Assembly: GCF_012726295.1 (NCBI RefSeq)
Contig: NZ_JABAOB010000013.1
Span: 78,727-142,726 of the forward strand
DNA: 64,000 nt
DNA from: Chitinophaga sp. Ak27
GTDB taxonomy: Bacteria; Bacteroidota; Bacteroidia; Chitinophagales; Chitinophagaceae
Reading direction: 5' to 3'
Part shown: positions 37,684-44,957 of the stretch, one piece after another
How positions within the stretch are numbered: the first letter of the stretch is position 1
How the letters are laid out: every line of letters begins with the position of its first letter
The notes under the pieces: model-generated
The model's database searches: none
The model's input: only the letters and a program-made list of their open reading frames with translations
What the model was told of the DNA's origin: nothing
Translations under genes and position numbers: made by a program

Positions 37684-37860
37684 ATAAAGCGTATTTGCTT
37701 TATTCTCGTGCTGAAAACTGCGACCTTTCACGAACCCGAGAAAATAAGGTAAATCGCTCACGTTTTCCTTTATATCTTTAAAGGTAAAGGCGTGGGCGTT
37801 CTTATTGGGGTTCAGGGTGTCGCAGCCCTTCAGCACCATAGGGACTACCCCACGCCTCTT
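37684..37860. ncRNA. Pseudoknotted structured RNA upstream of the sigma/dCas12f genes, candidate guide RNA
   Basis: Directly visible pairings: ATAAAGC/GCTTTAT (37684-37690 with 37697-37703), AGGCGTGGG/CCCACGCCT (37788-37796 with 37849-37857) and CCTTT/AAAGG (37767-37771 with 37780-37784). GTGCTGAA and CTGCGAC (37708-37724) pair with GTCGCAG and TTCAGCAC (37819-37836), which lie inside the loop of the 9-bp stem. That crossing makes a pseudoknot of 15 pairs, the hallmark of Cas12f and TnpB guide scaffolds. CGCTCACG/CGTGGGCG (37755-37762 with 37791-37798) is an alternative stem. The strand is unresolved: a minus-strand RNA would begin at the 9-bp stem after a TATATTTA box and carry a 3' flank beyond 37707. 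Confidence 0.5.
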
Positions 37861-37909
37861 TTTCTAAATATAGTGGTAGCAGTCCTATTTACGGCTTTAT
37901 TAATATTTC

Positions 37910-38755
37910 ATGTATTACCGTAATCTGCGTACCATGAATTTATACATTACCAGTAACACGCATCAAAACAGCTATTTCTTTCAATTATTCCAACGAGGTG
38001 ACGAGACGGGGCTTAATTATATTTATAACAATCTTTACAAAGGAGTCTTCTATTATGCCAGGCGCATAATTGAGGACTCATTTGTCATAAACTCCATCCT
38101 CCAGGAAGCCTTCCTCCGGGCCTGGGATTTCAGAACCCGAATGACCTCCATGCTGCATCTTTTCCGGTTCATCCGCCTATGTGTCCGGTGGGGATGCTAC
38201 GAATACCTCCGAAAGAAGGTTAGTAAATTCCATCGCGGCTTTATGCATCTCGAATTTCTTGAGAATAGCCATTACGCATCCTTTAACCCAGAGGAAGAAG
38301 CAGAATGTACCCATCTGTCAGAGAAAAATCTTGAACGCCTGGAAAGAATAGAAAAGGCCATTCCATATTTACCGGCCAACAGACAAACCATTATAAGGCT
38401 TTATATGCTCTATGGCCTTAACTATAAAGAAATAGCCAGACGGTTTGCCGCTCCATACCAGCATATCACAACAGAAATTCAGGAAAGCATTGAATCCCTA
38501 AAATCAATGCTGCTGGCACCTCCGCAAAAGCAAACCACCGTTAGAAAGAACCATCAAGATAACTACACAGCACATTTAACACCAGACCAGGCCCAGATAT
38601 ATAAGTTACGGCATCAGGGCAAATACAGCTTTGACAGGATTTCTCGGGAAACGAACAGGCCATTAGCCGATGTAGTTAATCAGTACATTTTAGCCAATCA
38701 AACCTTACAAAAGATTCGCAAACATGGAAACAAGAAAAATCACTCTTACGCGTAG
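37910..38755 (+). CDS. ECF-like sigma factor linked to dead Cas12f
   Basis: A 281-residue sigma-70-type protein. Region 2 is at about 24-100 (FQRGDETGLNYIYNNLY, ILQEAFLRAWDFR, LFRFIRLCVRWGCYEYL). Region 4 is at about 143-200 (LERIEKAIPYLPANRQTIIRL, YGLNYKEIARRF). An unusual C-terminal extension (205-281) contains another HTH-like helix pair (YSFDRISRETNRPLADVVNQYI). Region 4 has lost a strong DNA-reading helix. No anti-sigma gene is next to it. Its 3' end overlaps the dCas12f gene by 32 bases, indicating co-translation. An in-frame ATG at 37934 is an alternative start. It is inferred to bring RNA polymerase to sites chosen by dCas12f and its RNA. Confidence 0.8.
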   Translation: MYYRNLRTMNLYITSNTHQNSYFFQLFQRGDETGLNYIYNNLYKGVFYYARRIIEDSFVINSILQEAFLRAWDFRTRMTSMLHLFRFIRLCVRWGCYEYLRKKVSKFHRGFMHLEFLENSHYASFNPEEEAECTHLSEKNLERLERIEKAIPYLPANRQTIIRLYMLYGLNYKEIARRFAAPYQHITTEIQESIESLKSMLLAPPQKQTTVRKNHQDNYTAHLTPDQAQIYKLRHQGKYSFDRISRETNRPLADVVNQYILANQTLQKIRKHGNKKNHSYA

Positions 38756-39821
38756 AATCCAGTTACTTATCAACAGTGGTGACGACCAAGTAAGACATGC
38801 AACCTGGGAGACGCTGTGGCAATGGCAACATTTCTGTTTTCGGGCGGCCAATCAAATATCTACCCATCACTTTATTCAGGACCAGATAAAGGAACTGTTC
38901 TATCTGAAAGATGATACAAAGGTTAAGTTGACTGACGTTCACAAAGATCCGGATGGGATATTAACCACCTCTAAAACCAATACCACCTATCAGTTCCTCA
39001 GCAAACGATATAAACAGGAAATACCAATGGCAATACTCTCGTCTCTTAATAAGACCCTTGTATCCACCTACAACAGGGAAAAAGAAGCATACTGGAAAGG
39101 AGATAGGTCACTGAGGAACTATAGGCGTAATATCCCGATACCCATACCGGCTGGAGCTTTAACCAAAATCCGGCCCATTGACCAAAGTAGAAACTATACT
39201 TTCTCTCTCTATGGGCTTCATTTTAGAACCTATTTCGGAAAGGTTCTGGATGACAAGTATTGTATGTGGAAGAAAGCTATAGATGGTGCTTATAAGCTTT
39301 GTAATAGCTCATTGCAATTAGATGATAGTAAGATTTATCTTCTGGCGGTTTTCCAATTTGATAAGCAGGTGGACAATCTAAACCCTGAGGTGATAGCGGA
39401 AGCTTCACTTTCCATAGAAATCCCAGTGGTCGTAAAAATCAACAGCTACCAATATCGAATAGGCACAAAAGAAGATTTTCTTTATCGCAGGCTGGCTATC
39501 CAAGAAGCTATCAGACGCTGTCAGAAATCATCAAGCTTTAACAGGACTAAAAACGGTAAGACACGGATGCGCCAAAAGGTAAATAGCTTCTGCGATGCGG
39601 AAAAAAGGTATGTCAACTATAAACTACATGTTTATAGCAAACGACTGATAGACCTTTGTATTAAGCATCAAGCGGCAACACTTATTCTGGTGGGCCAACA
39701 TGAAACAGAAGACCTGGCAAAAGAAGAAAAATTTGTTATGCGAAACTGGAATTATAGCGGACTACGGCAAAAAATAGCCTACAAGGCCTACAAAGCTGGG
39801 ATTAACTTAATTGTAGAATAA
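38724..39821 (+). CDS. Nuclease-dead, C-terminally truncated Cas12f/TnpB homologue
   Basis: A 365-residue protein. The middle and C-terminal parts align by eye with Un1Cas12f1 as I remember it: NIPIPIP, SKIYLLAVFQFDKQV, PEVIAEASLSIEIP, a long Arg-rich bridge helix (EDFLYRRLAIQEAIRRCQKSS), RYVNYKLHVYSKRLIDLC, TLILVGQHE and WNYSGLRQKIAYKAYKAGI. The RuvC-I Asp is replaced by Ser228 and the RuvC-II Glu by about Val323. The protein stops before the zinc ribbon and RuvC-III, so it cannot cut DNA. It overlaps the sigma gene. No TnpA, IS ends or CRISPR array are nearby. It is inferred to be an RNA-guided DNA-binding partner of the sigma factor. Confidence 0.82.
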   Translation: METRKITLTRRIQLLINSGDDQVRHATWETLWQWQHFCFRAANQISTHHFIQDQIKELFYLKDDTKVKLTDVHKDPDGILTTSKTNTTYQFLSKRYKQEIPMAILSSLNKTLVSTYNREKEAYWKGDRSLRNYRRNIPIPIPAGALTKIRPIDQSRNYTFSLYGLHFRTYFGKVLDDKYCMWKKAIDGAYKLCNSSLQLDDSKIYLLAVFQFDKQVDNLNPEVIAEASLSIEIPVVVKINSYQYRIGTKEDFLYRRLAIQEAIRRCQKSSSFNRTKNGKTRMRQKVNSFCDAEKRYVNYKLHVYSKRLIDLCIKHQAATLILVGQHETEDLAKEEKFVMRNWNYSGLRQKIAYKAYKAGINLIVE

Positions 39822-39838
39822 TTCTTCTGGCTAGTAAA

Positions 39839-39990
39839 ATATTTGAGGGTGCTTGTACACCCGTAGAGTGAGGCTTCATGTGCACTCACTAAATATCTTC
39901 CCTTTATGGTATCCATATAAGGGGTATATACAATTACAGGGTACATGGCTCATCATGCAACCGTACCAGAAACATTGAAGGCTATATACG
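39839..39990. ncRNA. Structured RNA region downstream of dCas12f
   Basis: A three-way junction is visible: ATATTT/AAATAT (39839-39844 with 39891-39896) encloses GGGTG/CACCC (39847-39851 with 39858-39862) and AGTGAG/CTCACT (39867-39872 with 39885-39890). Next comes a 10-bp stem with one bulge (CCCTT+TATGG / CCATA+AAGGG, 39900-39923). Then GTATATA/TATATAC (39924-39930 with 39983-39989) encloses GGTAC/GTACC. The hairpin loop TTGTA (39853-39857) could pair with TACAA (39929-39933). This is a second candidate for the guide RNA or for a regulatory leader of the next gene. Confidence 0.45.
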
Positions 39991-40028
39991 ATTAAGGTTC
40001 TTTATTATTCACCTAACCTCCAACAATT

Positions 40029-40328
40029 ATGAAAAATTATAACCCAATAGTCAACTCTTCTGAAATAGAAGATGACTACAGCCAACGGCCATTCCGGCTT
40101 AACAAACAAGAAATCAATAACCCACAATTGGTAATTACTGATTTCTGGAAAAGATATTCCCTTCAAAGCTTTAGAAAACATCTATGGAATGGATTTATTA
40201 AAAATCTGCTTATGGGCAATATTGATCCATTAGGAACAGCAGAACTATACATAGACATGGAAAGAATGATTGAAGTTACTTACTTGCTTAGAAATCAGGT
40301 TACTGATAATACACCAGAAAACAAATAA
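40029..40328 (+). CDS. Hypothetical protein downstream of dCas12f
   Basis: A 99-residue protein not recognised as a named family. It is acidic at both ends, with a mixed helical middle (ITDFWKRYSLQSFRKHLWNGFIKNLL and AELYIDMERMIEVTYLLRN). It lies on the plus strand like the sigma/dCas12f pair and the metallophosphoesterase, while most genes of the element are on the minus strand. This suggests it belongs to the same functional cluster. The ATG at 40029 is preceded by the structured region ending near 39990. Confidence 0.65.
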   Translation: MKNYNPIVNSSEIEDDYSQRPFRLNKQEINNPQLVITDFWKRYSLQSFRKHLWNGFIKNLLMGNIDPLGTAELYIDMERMIEVTYLLRNQVTDNTPENK

Positions 40329-40406
40329 CTTCCAGGACTAGACATATCCAGGATTATAAATAATTACTTTAGCAACATATTAACTTTCATCTAATACAAT
40401 ATCAGG

Positions 40407-41111
40407 ATGGTAATCATTGGTGATCTTCATGGAGGTTATCCGGAAATACTTTACAAGATCAAAAAATTCGGACTGGAGAAAACCGCCTTTATACAGGTTG
40501 GCGACTGGGGGCTTGGCTTTCAGCATAAGGAGCTTGATATAAAAGTATTGTCTCAAATTGATAAATTTCTTAGGGAGAAAGAAAATCATCTGTACATATT
40601 GAGAGGCAATCATGATAATAAATGGTTCTGGGATCATTGGGATACCTTCAATCTTCGAAACGTCAAACTAGTACAGGATTATGAAGTACTGGAGATAGAA
40701 AATCAACGGGTCTTTTTTATTGGTGGTGGCATATCCATTGATCGTCTAAGCAGAACGCCCGGTAACGACTACTGGCCGGACGAAGAAATCCAGTTTGATG
40801 AGGCTTTGCTAAAATCAGCATGCGCTCAAGGCATTGACATCGCTATTTCGCACATAGCTCCCAAAGAAACATGGCCTTATACCTTTGATCCCATCGTCCT
40901 TAATTTTATTGTTAAGGAGATGGCCGCTGGCAAAGACCTGGCTACTGACCTGGAAAACGAACGACAGATAATGAGCCAGATCTACTCATATCTTAAAGCT
41001 GCCGGATGCAGGGAATGGTATTATGGCCATTATCATGAATCCCACATGGAAGAAAGAGATGGATTAATTTTCAGATGCGTAGCAATCCAGGAAATGTATG
41101 ACACAAAATAA
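40407..41111 (+). CDS. Calcineurin-like metallophosphoesterase
   Basis: A 234-residue binuclear metallophosphatase. The five motifs are clear: IGDLHGGY (Asp and His), QVGDWGLGF, LRGNHDNKWFWD, ISHIAP and YYGHYHES. Such enzymes hydrolyse phosphomono- or diesters, sometimes cyclic nucleotides or RNA ends. It follows the 99-residue gene on the plus strand and overlaps the next gene by 14 bases. Its placement behind the sigma/dCas12f genes makes it a possible effector or a target of that system, which is inference only. Confidence 0.88.
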   Translation: MVIIGDLHGGYPEILYKIKKFGLEKTAFIQVGDWGLGFQHKELDIKVLSQIDKFLREKENHLYILRGNHDNKWFWDHWDTFNLRNVKLVQDYEVLEIENQRVFFIGGGISIDRLSRTPGNDYWPDEEIQFDEALLKSACAQGIDIAISHIAPKETWPYTFDPIVLNFIVKEMAAGKDLATDLENERQIMSQIYSYLKAAGCREWYYGHYHESHMEERDGLIFRCVAIQEMYDTK

Positions 41112-41346
41112 TCTAACACAGATATATTGGTTGGAAGGCTTCAGGGGAGTTGCCCACGGCAAACATGTTATTTCTATTGAGGACCTACCGGAATTTCTTA
41201 AAAAATGTAATGATACCGGGCTGCAGGTAGTTGGTTTAAAAATCTGCAACCCGGTTCTACATCTGGAATGTATTCTTCACGCTAATGAAAGCTATATTCA
41301 GCAATTTGGTAAGACTGCACAGGAAACCTGGTATTTCAGACCGTAA
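41098..41346 (+). CDS. Small hypothetical protein coupled to the metallophosphoesterase
   Basis: An 82-residue protein without recognised domain. It contains a GKHVISIEDLPEFLKKCNDTGLQVVGLKI core that looks like a small alpha/beta fold. It starts inside the last codons of the metallophosphoesterase gene (14-base overlap), indicating translational coupling. It is the last plus-strand gene of the cluster; transcription converges with the mob region after it. Confidence 0.7.
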   Translation: MTQNNLTQIYWLEGFRGVAHGKHVISIEDLPEFLKKCNDTGLQVVGLKICNPVLHLECILHANESYIQQFGKTAQETWYFRP

Positions 41347-41349
41347 CTA

Positions 41350-41925
41350 CTACCGGTTCCTCTCATCAGCTTTCTTCCTCAACTCCCTGGCAGACTGTTC
41401 TTGTTCAGTAGCCAGTCGCAGCATCTCAAGCCGGTCTTTTTTCAATTGCTCCTGTCGTAGTACACTATCCCGCAGGGCGGGAGTCCGATAATATAGACTG
41501 TCGGTAGTGGTTAATAATTGCTGAATTGATCTATTATCCTGTAGTTTCAGGAAGCGGTATTTTGTGTCTGCTTCTTTATACTGTTTTAGGTTATCAGCCG
41601 CATTATACCACCCCATACTCAGGACTGCAACAACTATTACCAGAACTATCACTATAAAAATAACCTTTGACAAATGATGATGATGTATTAGGTTCTCTGT
41701 CCGGGGTGTTTTCATTATCCGGATGTTCTGAGATAAGGCAGCAGTTAACGCTACTACTTCTTCTTTAGGTAGCGAAAGCTGAGTGAAAGTATCATGCATC
41801 CCCTTCCAGATCTCGGCAATCTTACCTGAGTTATCAGGAATAGCCTTTACCTTTTCATCCAGATCCTGCAATAACTTTTCCTGTTCATCTACTTTGGATG
41901 CTAGTGTCTCTATAATCTGATTCAT
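41350..41925 (-). CDS. Single-pass membrane protein of the mobilization region
   Basis: A 191-residue protein with an N-terminal helical part (LASKVDEQEKLLQDLDEKV), a membrane segment after LIHHHHLSKV (about 87-105, IFIVIVLVIVVAVLSMGW) and a charged coiled-coil C-terminus (EQLKKDRLEMLRLATEQEQ). Its stop lies 20 bases after... the relaxase stop precedes it, so it is the last gene of the mob operon. Proteins of this shape often follow relaxase genes in Bacteroidota elements. The function is not known; an anchor for the relaxosome is a guess. Confidence 0.75.
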   Translation of the reverse strand: MNQIIETLASKVDEQEKLLQDLDEKVKAIPDNSGKIAEIWKGMHDTFTQLSLPKEEVVALTAALSQNIRIMKTPRTENLIHHHHLSKVIFIVIVLVIVVAVLSMGWYNAADNLKQYKEADTKYRFLKLQDNRSIQQLLTTTDSLYYRTPALRDSVLRQEQLKKDRLEMLRLATEQEQSARELRKKADERNR

Positions 41926-41945
41926 GATTTGTTACTTTTAAGATT

Positions 41946-42968
41946 TCAATGAGATTGTCTTTTCCTCTTTCTTTTCTGCTCCCGATCATATGCTTCCTGG
42001 GTTAATTCATATGGAATAGTATTGCCGGTCATTTCAGGTTGTAATAACCATTCAATAAGATTTGCTAAATTTTGAATCCCTGGCACGGGGGAAGAACCGC
42101 TATTATATTGGGGCCGGTCATTATCGGTATAGTGATTTTTTTTCCCAGATTGTTTTCGGGAAAGTGATTCAAAATTCCTTTGCTCATGTTGCTTATGCGC
42201 CAGCTCTTTTTTCAGAGATAGAATCCTCTCGATTTTTGAAAGGGGGAACCCAACATCGCTTCCTTTAATCTTTACTTTTTTTCCGTCAATAAATGAAATC
42301 CCTCTGCCTTTAATTACGGTATAACCCAATGAGTGCATAGCTTTTTCAAAGGCTGGGTAATCATTCACCTTCCTCAAAGTATTCCGGATGTGATCTTTCA
42401 GGTTTGTCCTTCTTTGATCCTGTCGGGGAATTAATTGCTGGTCTTTCGATAAAAAAGCCTTCGGACTCAATACTTGCGTCAACCCTAGTTTCTCTTCCTG
42501 CTTTCGGCAAAAAGCTGCCATTCGCCTATAGCTGTTGCTATCACTTGCAGCTTTGCCGTCATATCCTACTCTATTCGCTACTATATGAAAATGCTGCTCA
42601 CGGGTATCTTTATGAAAAACCATCAGGTACTGGTGATCTGCAACATTAAATTCCTTTACCAATGCTTCCCCCAGCTCAATCAGCTGATCTTTGGTCAGAT
42701 GGTCACCTTCAGCCAATCTGATAGAAAGATGAAATGCAGCCTTTTCTACTCTTTTACTCAGGCGGGCTACATCCCTAAACTGTTCTGCCATCTCATACTT
42801 ATCTCCGAAACAATCATTAAAAGCTAGTATTTCTGCTCTATCCTTGTGCTGAACACCATCTCTTAAAGACCTTTCTCTTTTCTCCTCTTCGGACAAATCT
42901 TTTTTATCTTCCAGGACATAACTGATAAGATGATAAAAAGAACTTCCGGTAATTACTGTGCCGATCAC
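41946..42968 (-). CDS. Relaxase / mobilization nuclease (MobB-like)
   Basis: A 340-residue N-terminal-type relaxase that nicks the transfer origin and carries the strand to the recipient. Motif I has a candidate nucleophile Tyr12 in SSFYHLISYVL, and motif III is HKDTREQHFHIVANRVG, with His119, His126 and His128 as metal ligands. It overlaps MobC by 4 bases. The C-terminal third is charged and low-complexity. Together with MobC and the hairpins upstream it makes the element mobilizable. Confidence 0.92.
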   Translation of the reverse strand: MIGTVITGSSFYHLISYVLEDKKDLSEEEKRERSLRDGVQHKDRAEILAFNDCFGDKYEMAEQFRDVARLSKRVEKAAFHLSIRLAEGDHLTKDQLIELGEALVKEFNVADHQYLMVFHKDTREQHFHIVANRVGYDGKAASDSNSYRRMAAFCRKQEEKLGLTQVLSPKAFLSKDQQLIPRQDQRRTNLKDHIRNTLRKVNDYPAFEKAMHSLGYTVIKGRGISFIDGKKVKIKGSDVGFPLSKIERILSLKKELAHKQHEQRNFESLSRKQSGKKNHYTDNDRPQYNSGSSPVPGIQNLANLIEWLLQPEMTGNTIPYELTQEAYDREQKRKRKRQSH

Positions 42969-43345
42969 CTGAGATAATTTTTAATCTCCACTGCAATTCC
43001 CTTTAGCACCGGCACCAGGTGTTGAAGGTCTACCCGCTCCAACATTGATAAGTCTTCATCCTTATTACGCTTTTTGGCGACCTGGTTGATGTTGGCGGCT
43101 ATATGGTTAAGTGTTCCGGATAGCGCCAATACTTCGGCGGGGAATACTTTAACCTGCTGATCAACCTTCCCATTTACTGACATCTGCCTGATATACTCTG
43201 ATATATTAAGGTTTAATTCCTTTGCCTTTTGGGCAATGACCAACTTTTCAAAAGCTGAACATTTGAAGGACAGGATAATATTTTTCCTGACTTCTTTTGA
43301 AGGACGCCCTCCTTTACTCCCCTGCTTCTTATCATTCTGCGTCAT
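42965..43345 (-). CDS. MobC-type relaxosome accessory protein
   Basis: A 126-residue ribbon-helix-helix-like protein: GRPSKEVRKNIILSFKCSAFEKLVIAQKAKELNLNISEYIRQMSV fits MobC in segments, and the C-terminus LNHIAANINQVAKKRN is the usual family motif. It binds the transfer origin and helps the relaxase. The gene overlaps the relaxase gene by 4 bases (ATGA). Confidence 0.9.
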   Translation of the reverse strand: MTQNDKKQGSKGGRPSKEVRKNIILSFKCSAFEKLVIAQKAKELNLNISEYIRQMSVNGKVDQQVKVFPAEVLALSGTLNHIAANINQVAKKRNKDEDLSMLERVDLQHLVPVLKGIAVEIKNYLR

Positions 43346-43371
43346 GATTCAGTTCATTTTATTTCATTGAA

Positions 43372-43451
43372 TCCGCCTGTCAGCGGATGAAAAAGCCTAC
43401 CCACAAATGCGATAGCATGTGGTGGGTCAGAGGTTTTGGTATTACCAAAAC
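43372..43451. other. Candidate transfer origin (oriT) with three hairpins
   Basis: Upstream of mobC lie TCCGC/GCGGA (43372-43387), CCCAC..ATGC/GCAT..GTGGG (43400-43426) and GTTTTGGT/ACCAAAAC (43433-43440 with 43444-43451). Position next to mobC and the relaxase, plus this density of inverted repeats, fits an oriT. The nick site is not identified. Confidence 0.5.
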
Positions 43452-43510
43452 ATAGCTGGCTATACCGAACCTCAAGACCCATATGCTCCCGCCCGCATGG
43501 TTTTCCTATG

Positions 43511-43909
43511 CTATAATTTGTCGTCTGATTTGGGAGAAGCAATCTTTTTACCTTCCCCTTCAGGTCCGTTTTTCTTGGGTCCGGGCTTAGTTAATTTGTT
43601 TTGAGGCGGTAACTCCATCTCAAAAATCATGGGGTTATCTATACCGTATTTATAGATATTCTTTTTCAAGTCCATCCAAAGTTGAATGTTATAATCCGCC
43701 AGTTCTATCAGTTCATCACGGGTTAACCTGAACGGATTATGCACAGATGCGGGGGAATTACTTTCCGAAACCCCATCGTTGCAGGCAAGTATATTCGGAC
43801 GATACCCTTCGCCAAGCTCTAATGATTTCCCGATAGCCATGCTGTTTCCAAATAACTTAATCTGCTTACCAGAACTTAATTGCAGTGTTTTTCTTCTGAA
43901 GTCTGCCAT
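43511..43909 (-). CDS. Hypothetical protein of the mobilization region
   Basis: A 132-residue protein, unrecognised. It begins FRRKTLQLSSGKQIKLFGNSMAIGKSLELGEGY and has a helical LTRDELIELADYNIQLWMDLKKNI stretch and a Lys/Pro-rich disordered tail. Short proteins of this type often sit between primase and mob genes in Bacteroidota integrative elements. The 3' end borders the oriT-like hairpins. Confidence 0.65.
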   Translation of the reverse strand: MADFRRKTLQLSSGKQIKLFGNSMAIGKSLELGEGYRPNILACNDGVSESNSPASVHNPFRLTRDELIELADYNIQLWMDLKKNIYKYGIDNPMIFEMELPPQNKLTKPGPKKNGPEGEGKKIASPKSDDKL

Positions 43910-43995
43910 AATTTGAGATTTTTAATAATTGAATAATTACTCCTGAGAGGGGTGGGTTACGGTGAAAAGAAAAGGATCATCACCTTTTTCTGATG

Positions 43996-44931
43996 TTAAC
44001 CTGGGCGTAGCTTTTTGAGGTTGTCTTGTGGGCGTTTGTTGGTTTCCGCAGGGTTAGAATGGATGAGAAATTGATTCAGGTCCTTGTAGTTCCCATATGT
44101 ATAACTACAATCGCGGTATTTCTTATCCAGGGCTAACGCCTGATGTGTTTGAGCAATACCCGCCTTATCTCTATCCAAATACAGATGAATAGTTTGATGC
44201 CCCTCCATTAATTCCCGGCTCTTTTTAAAGAAGGATAAAGAATTTAGTACCAGGTAATTAGTCACTGGAAGATTGTTCCCTTGATGGTTTGTTAAGAAAG
44301 ATAGAAAACTGAAGAAGCCTTCATATACGGATACTTCAGATGCACCGTTATCAATAAACGTAGTTGCCTTGGGGCTGGAACTCCCCTTGAAATAAGGATT
44401 GCGCAATTCATACCCACCCGCATCATTTTTAAACCCGATGGCGTAATAATCCTTTCCATAAAGGGAGTACCTAACTTCCCGGCAAAACTGCCGAGCAAGT
44501 TGCAGGGGAATACAGCGCAATTCCAAATAGTAGAGCAGGGCCGGTGAAGCAATCGGCGTATCCCTTATCACCCGAATCTTTTTTTCTTCACTGGAAAATT
44601 GGGGAGCTGGCTCCACTGGTGGAAGCTGAGAGATAACCTGATGCCGGTGAAAAGAAAGAAAAGATTGCAGCTTCTCCAAAACCTCAGGAATGGTACAATG
44701 ATGAAACAACATTCCAAAGTCTACAATACTTCCTCCCTGACCAATTCCAAAATCATAAAATAAATTCAGTCTGCGGTTAACCTTAAAGGAGGCGGTATTC
44801 TCTTCCCGGAACGGAGATAAATACCAATAATCCTGACTTTGGATCTTCTGGGGCTGGTAACCAAGGGATGCCAGGTAGTCAACCATGTCTATCCGTTTTG
44901 CCTCCGCAATGGGGAAATCACTTGTTGCCAT
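43996..44931 (-). CDS. Primase-like Toprim protein without intact zinc finger
   Basis: A 311-residue protein. The N-terminus resembles the CHC2 zinc-finger fold of DnaG-type primases (DYLASLGYQPQKIQSQDYWYLSPFREENTASFKVNRRLNLFYDFG), read in pieces, but the metal-binding cysteines are absent. The C-terminal Toprim domain has VSVYEGFFSFLSFL (Glu) and IHLYLDRDKAG (Asp-x-Asp). It probably primes DNA synthesis of the element after transfer. This kind of protein is typical of mobilizable elements of Bacteroidota. Confidence 0.85.
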   Translation of the reverse strand: MATSDFPIAEAKRIDMVDYLASLGYQPQKIQSQDYWYLSPFREENTASFKVNRRLNLFYDFGIGQGGSIVDFGMLFHHCTIPEVLEKLQSFLSFHRHQVISQLPPVEPAPQFSSEEKKIRVIRDTPIASPALLYYLELRCIPLQLARQFCREVRYSLYGKDYYAIGFKNDAGGYELRNPYFKGSSSPKATTFIDNGASEVSVYEGFFSFLSFLTNHQGNNLPVTNYLVLNSLSFFKKSRELMEGHQTIHLYLDRDKAGIAQTHQALALDKKYRDCSYTYGNYKDLNQFLIHSNPAETNKRPQDNLKKLRPG

Positions 44932-44957
44932 AAAATAGTTTGAGATGGGTTAAAGGG

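Noticed and set aside
37654..37839. 61-codon minus-strand frame inside the structured region upstream of the sigma gene
   Set aside because: It coincides with the pseudoknotted RNA; open frame is better explained by RNA constraint. No RBS-like or protein-family feature is visible.
38724..39821. Reading the Cas12f homologue as an active TnpB of an IS200/IS605 element
   Set aside because: RuvC acids are replaced, the zinc ribbon and RuvC-III are missing, and there is no TnpA gene or matching subterminal hairpin ends.
37497..40028. CRISPR array near the Cas12f homologue
   Set aside because: No direct repeats with regular spacers occur on either side.
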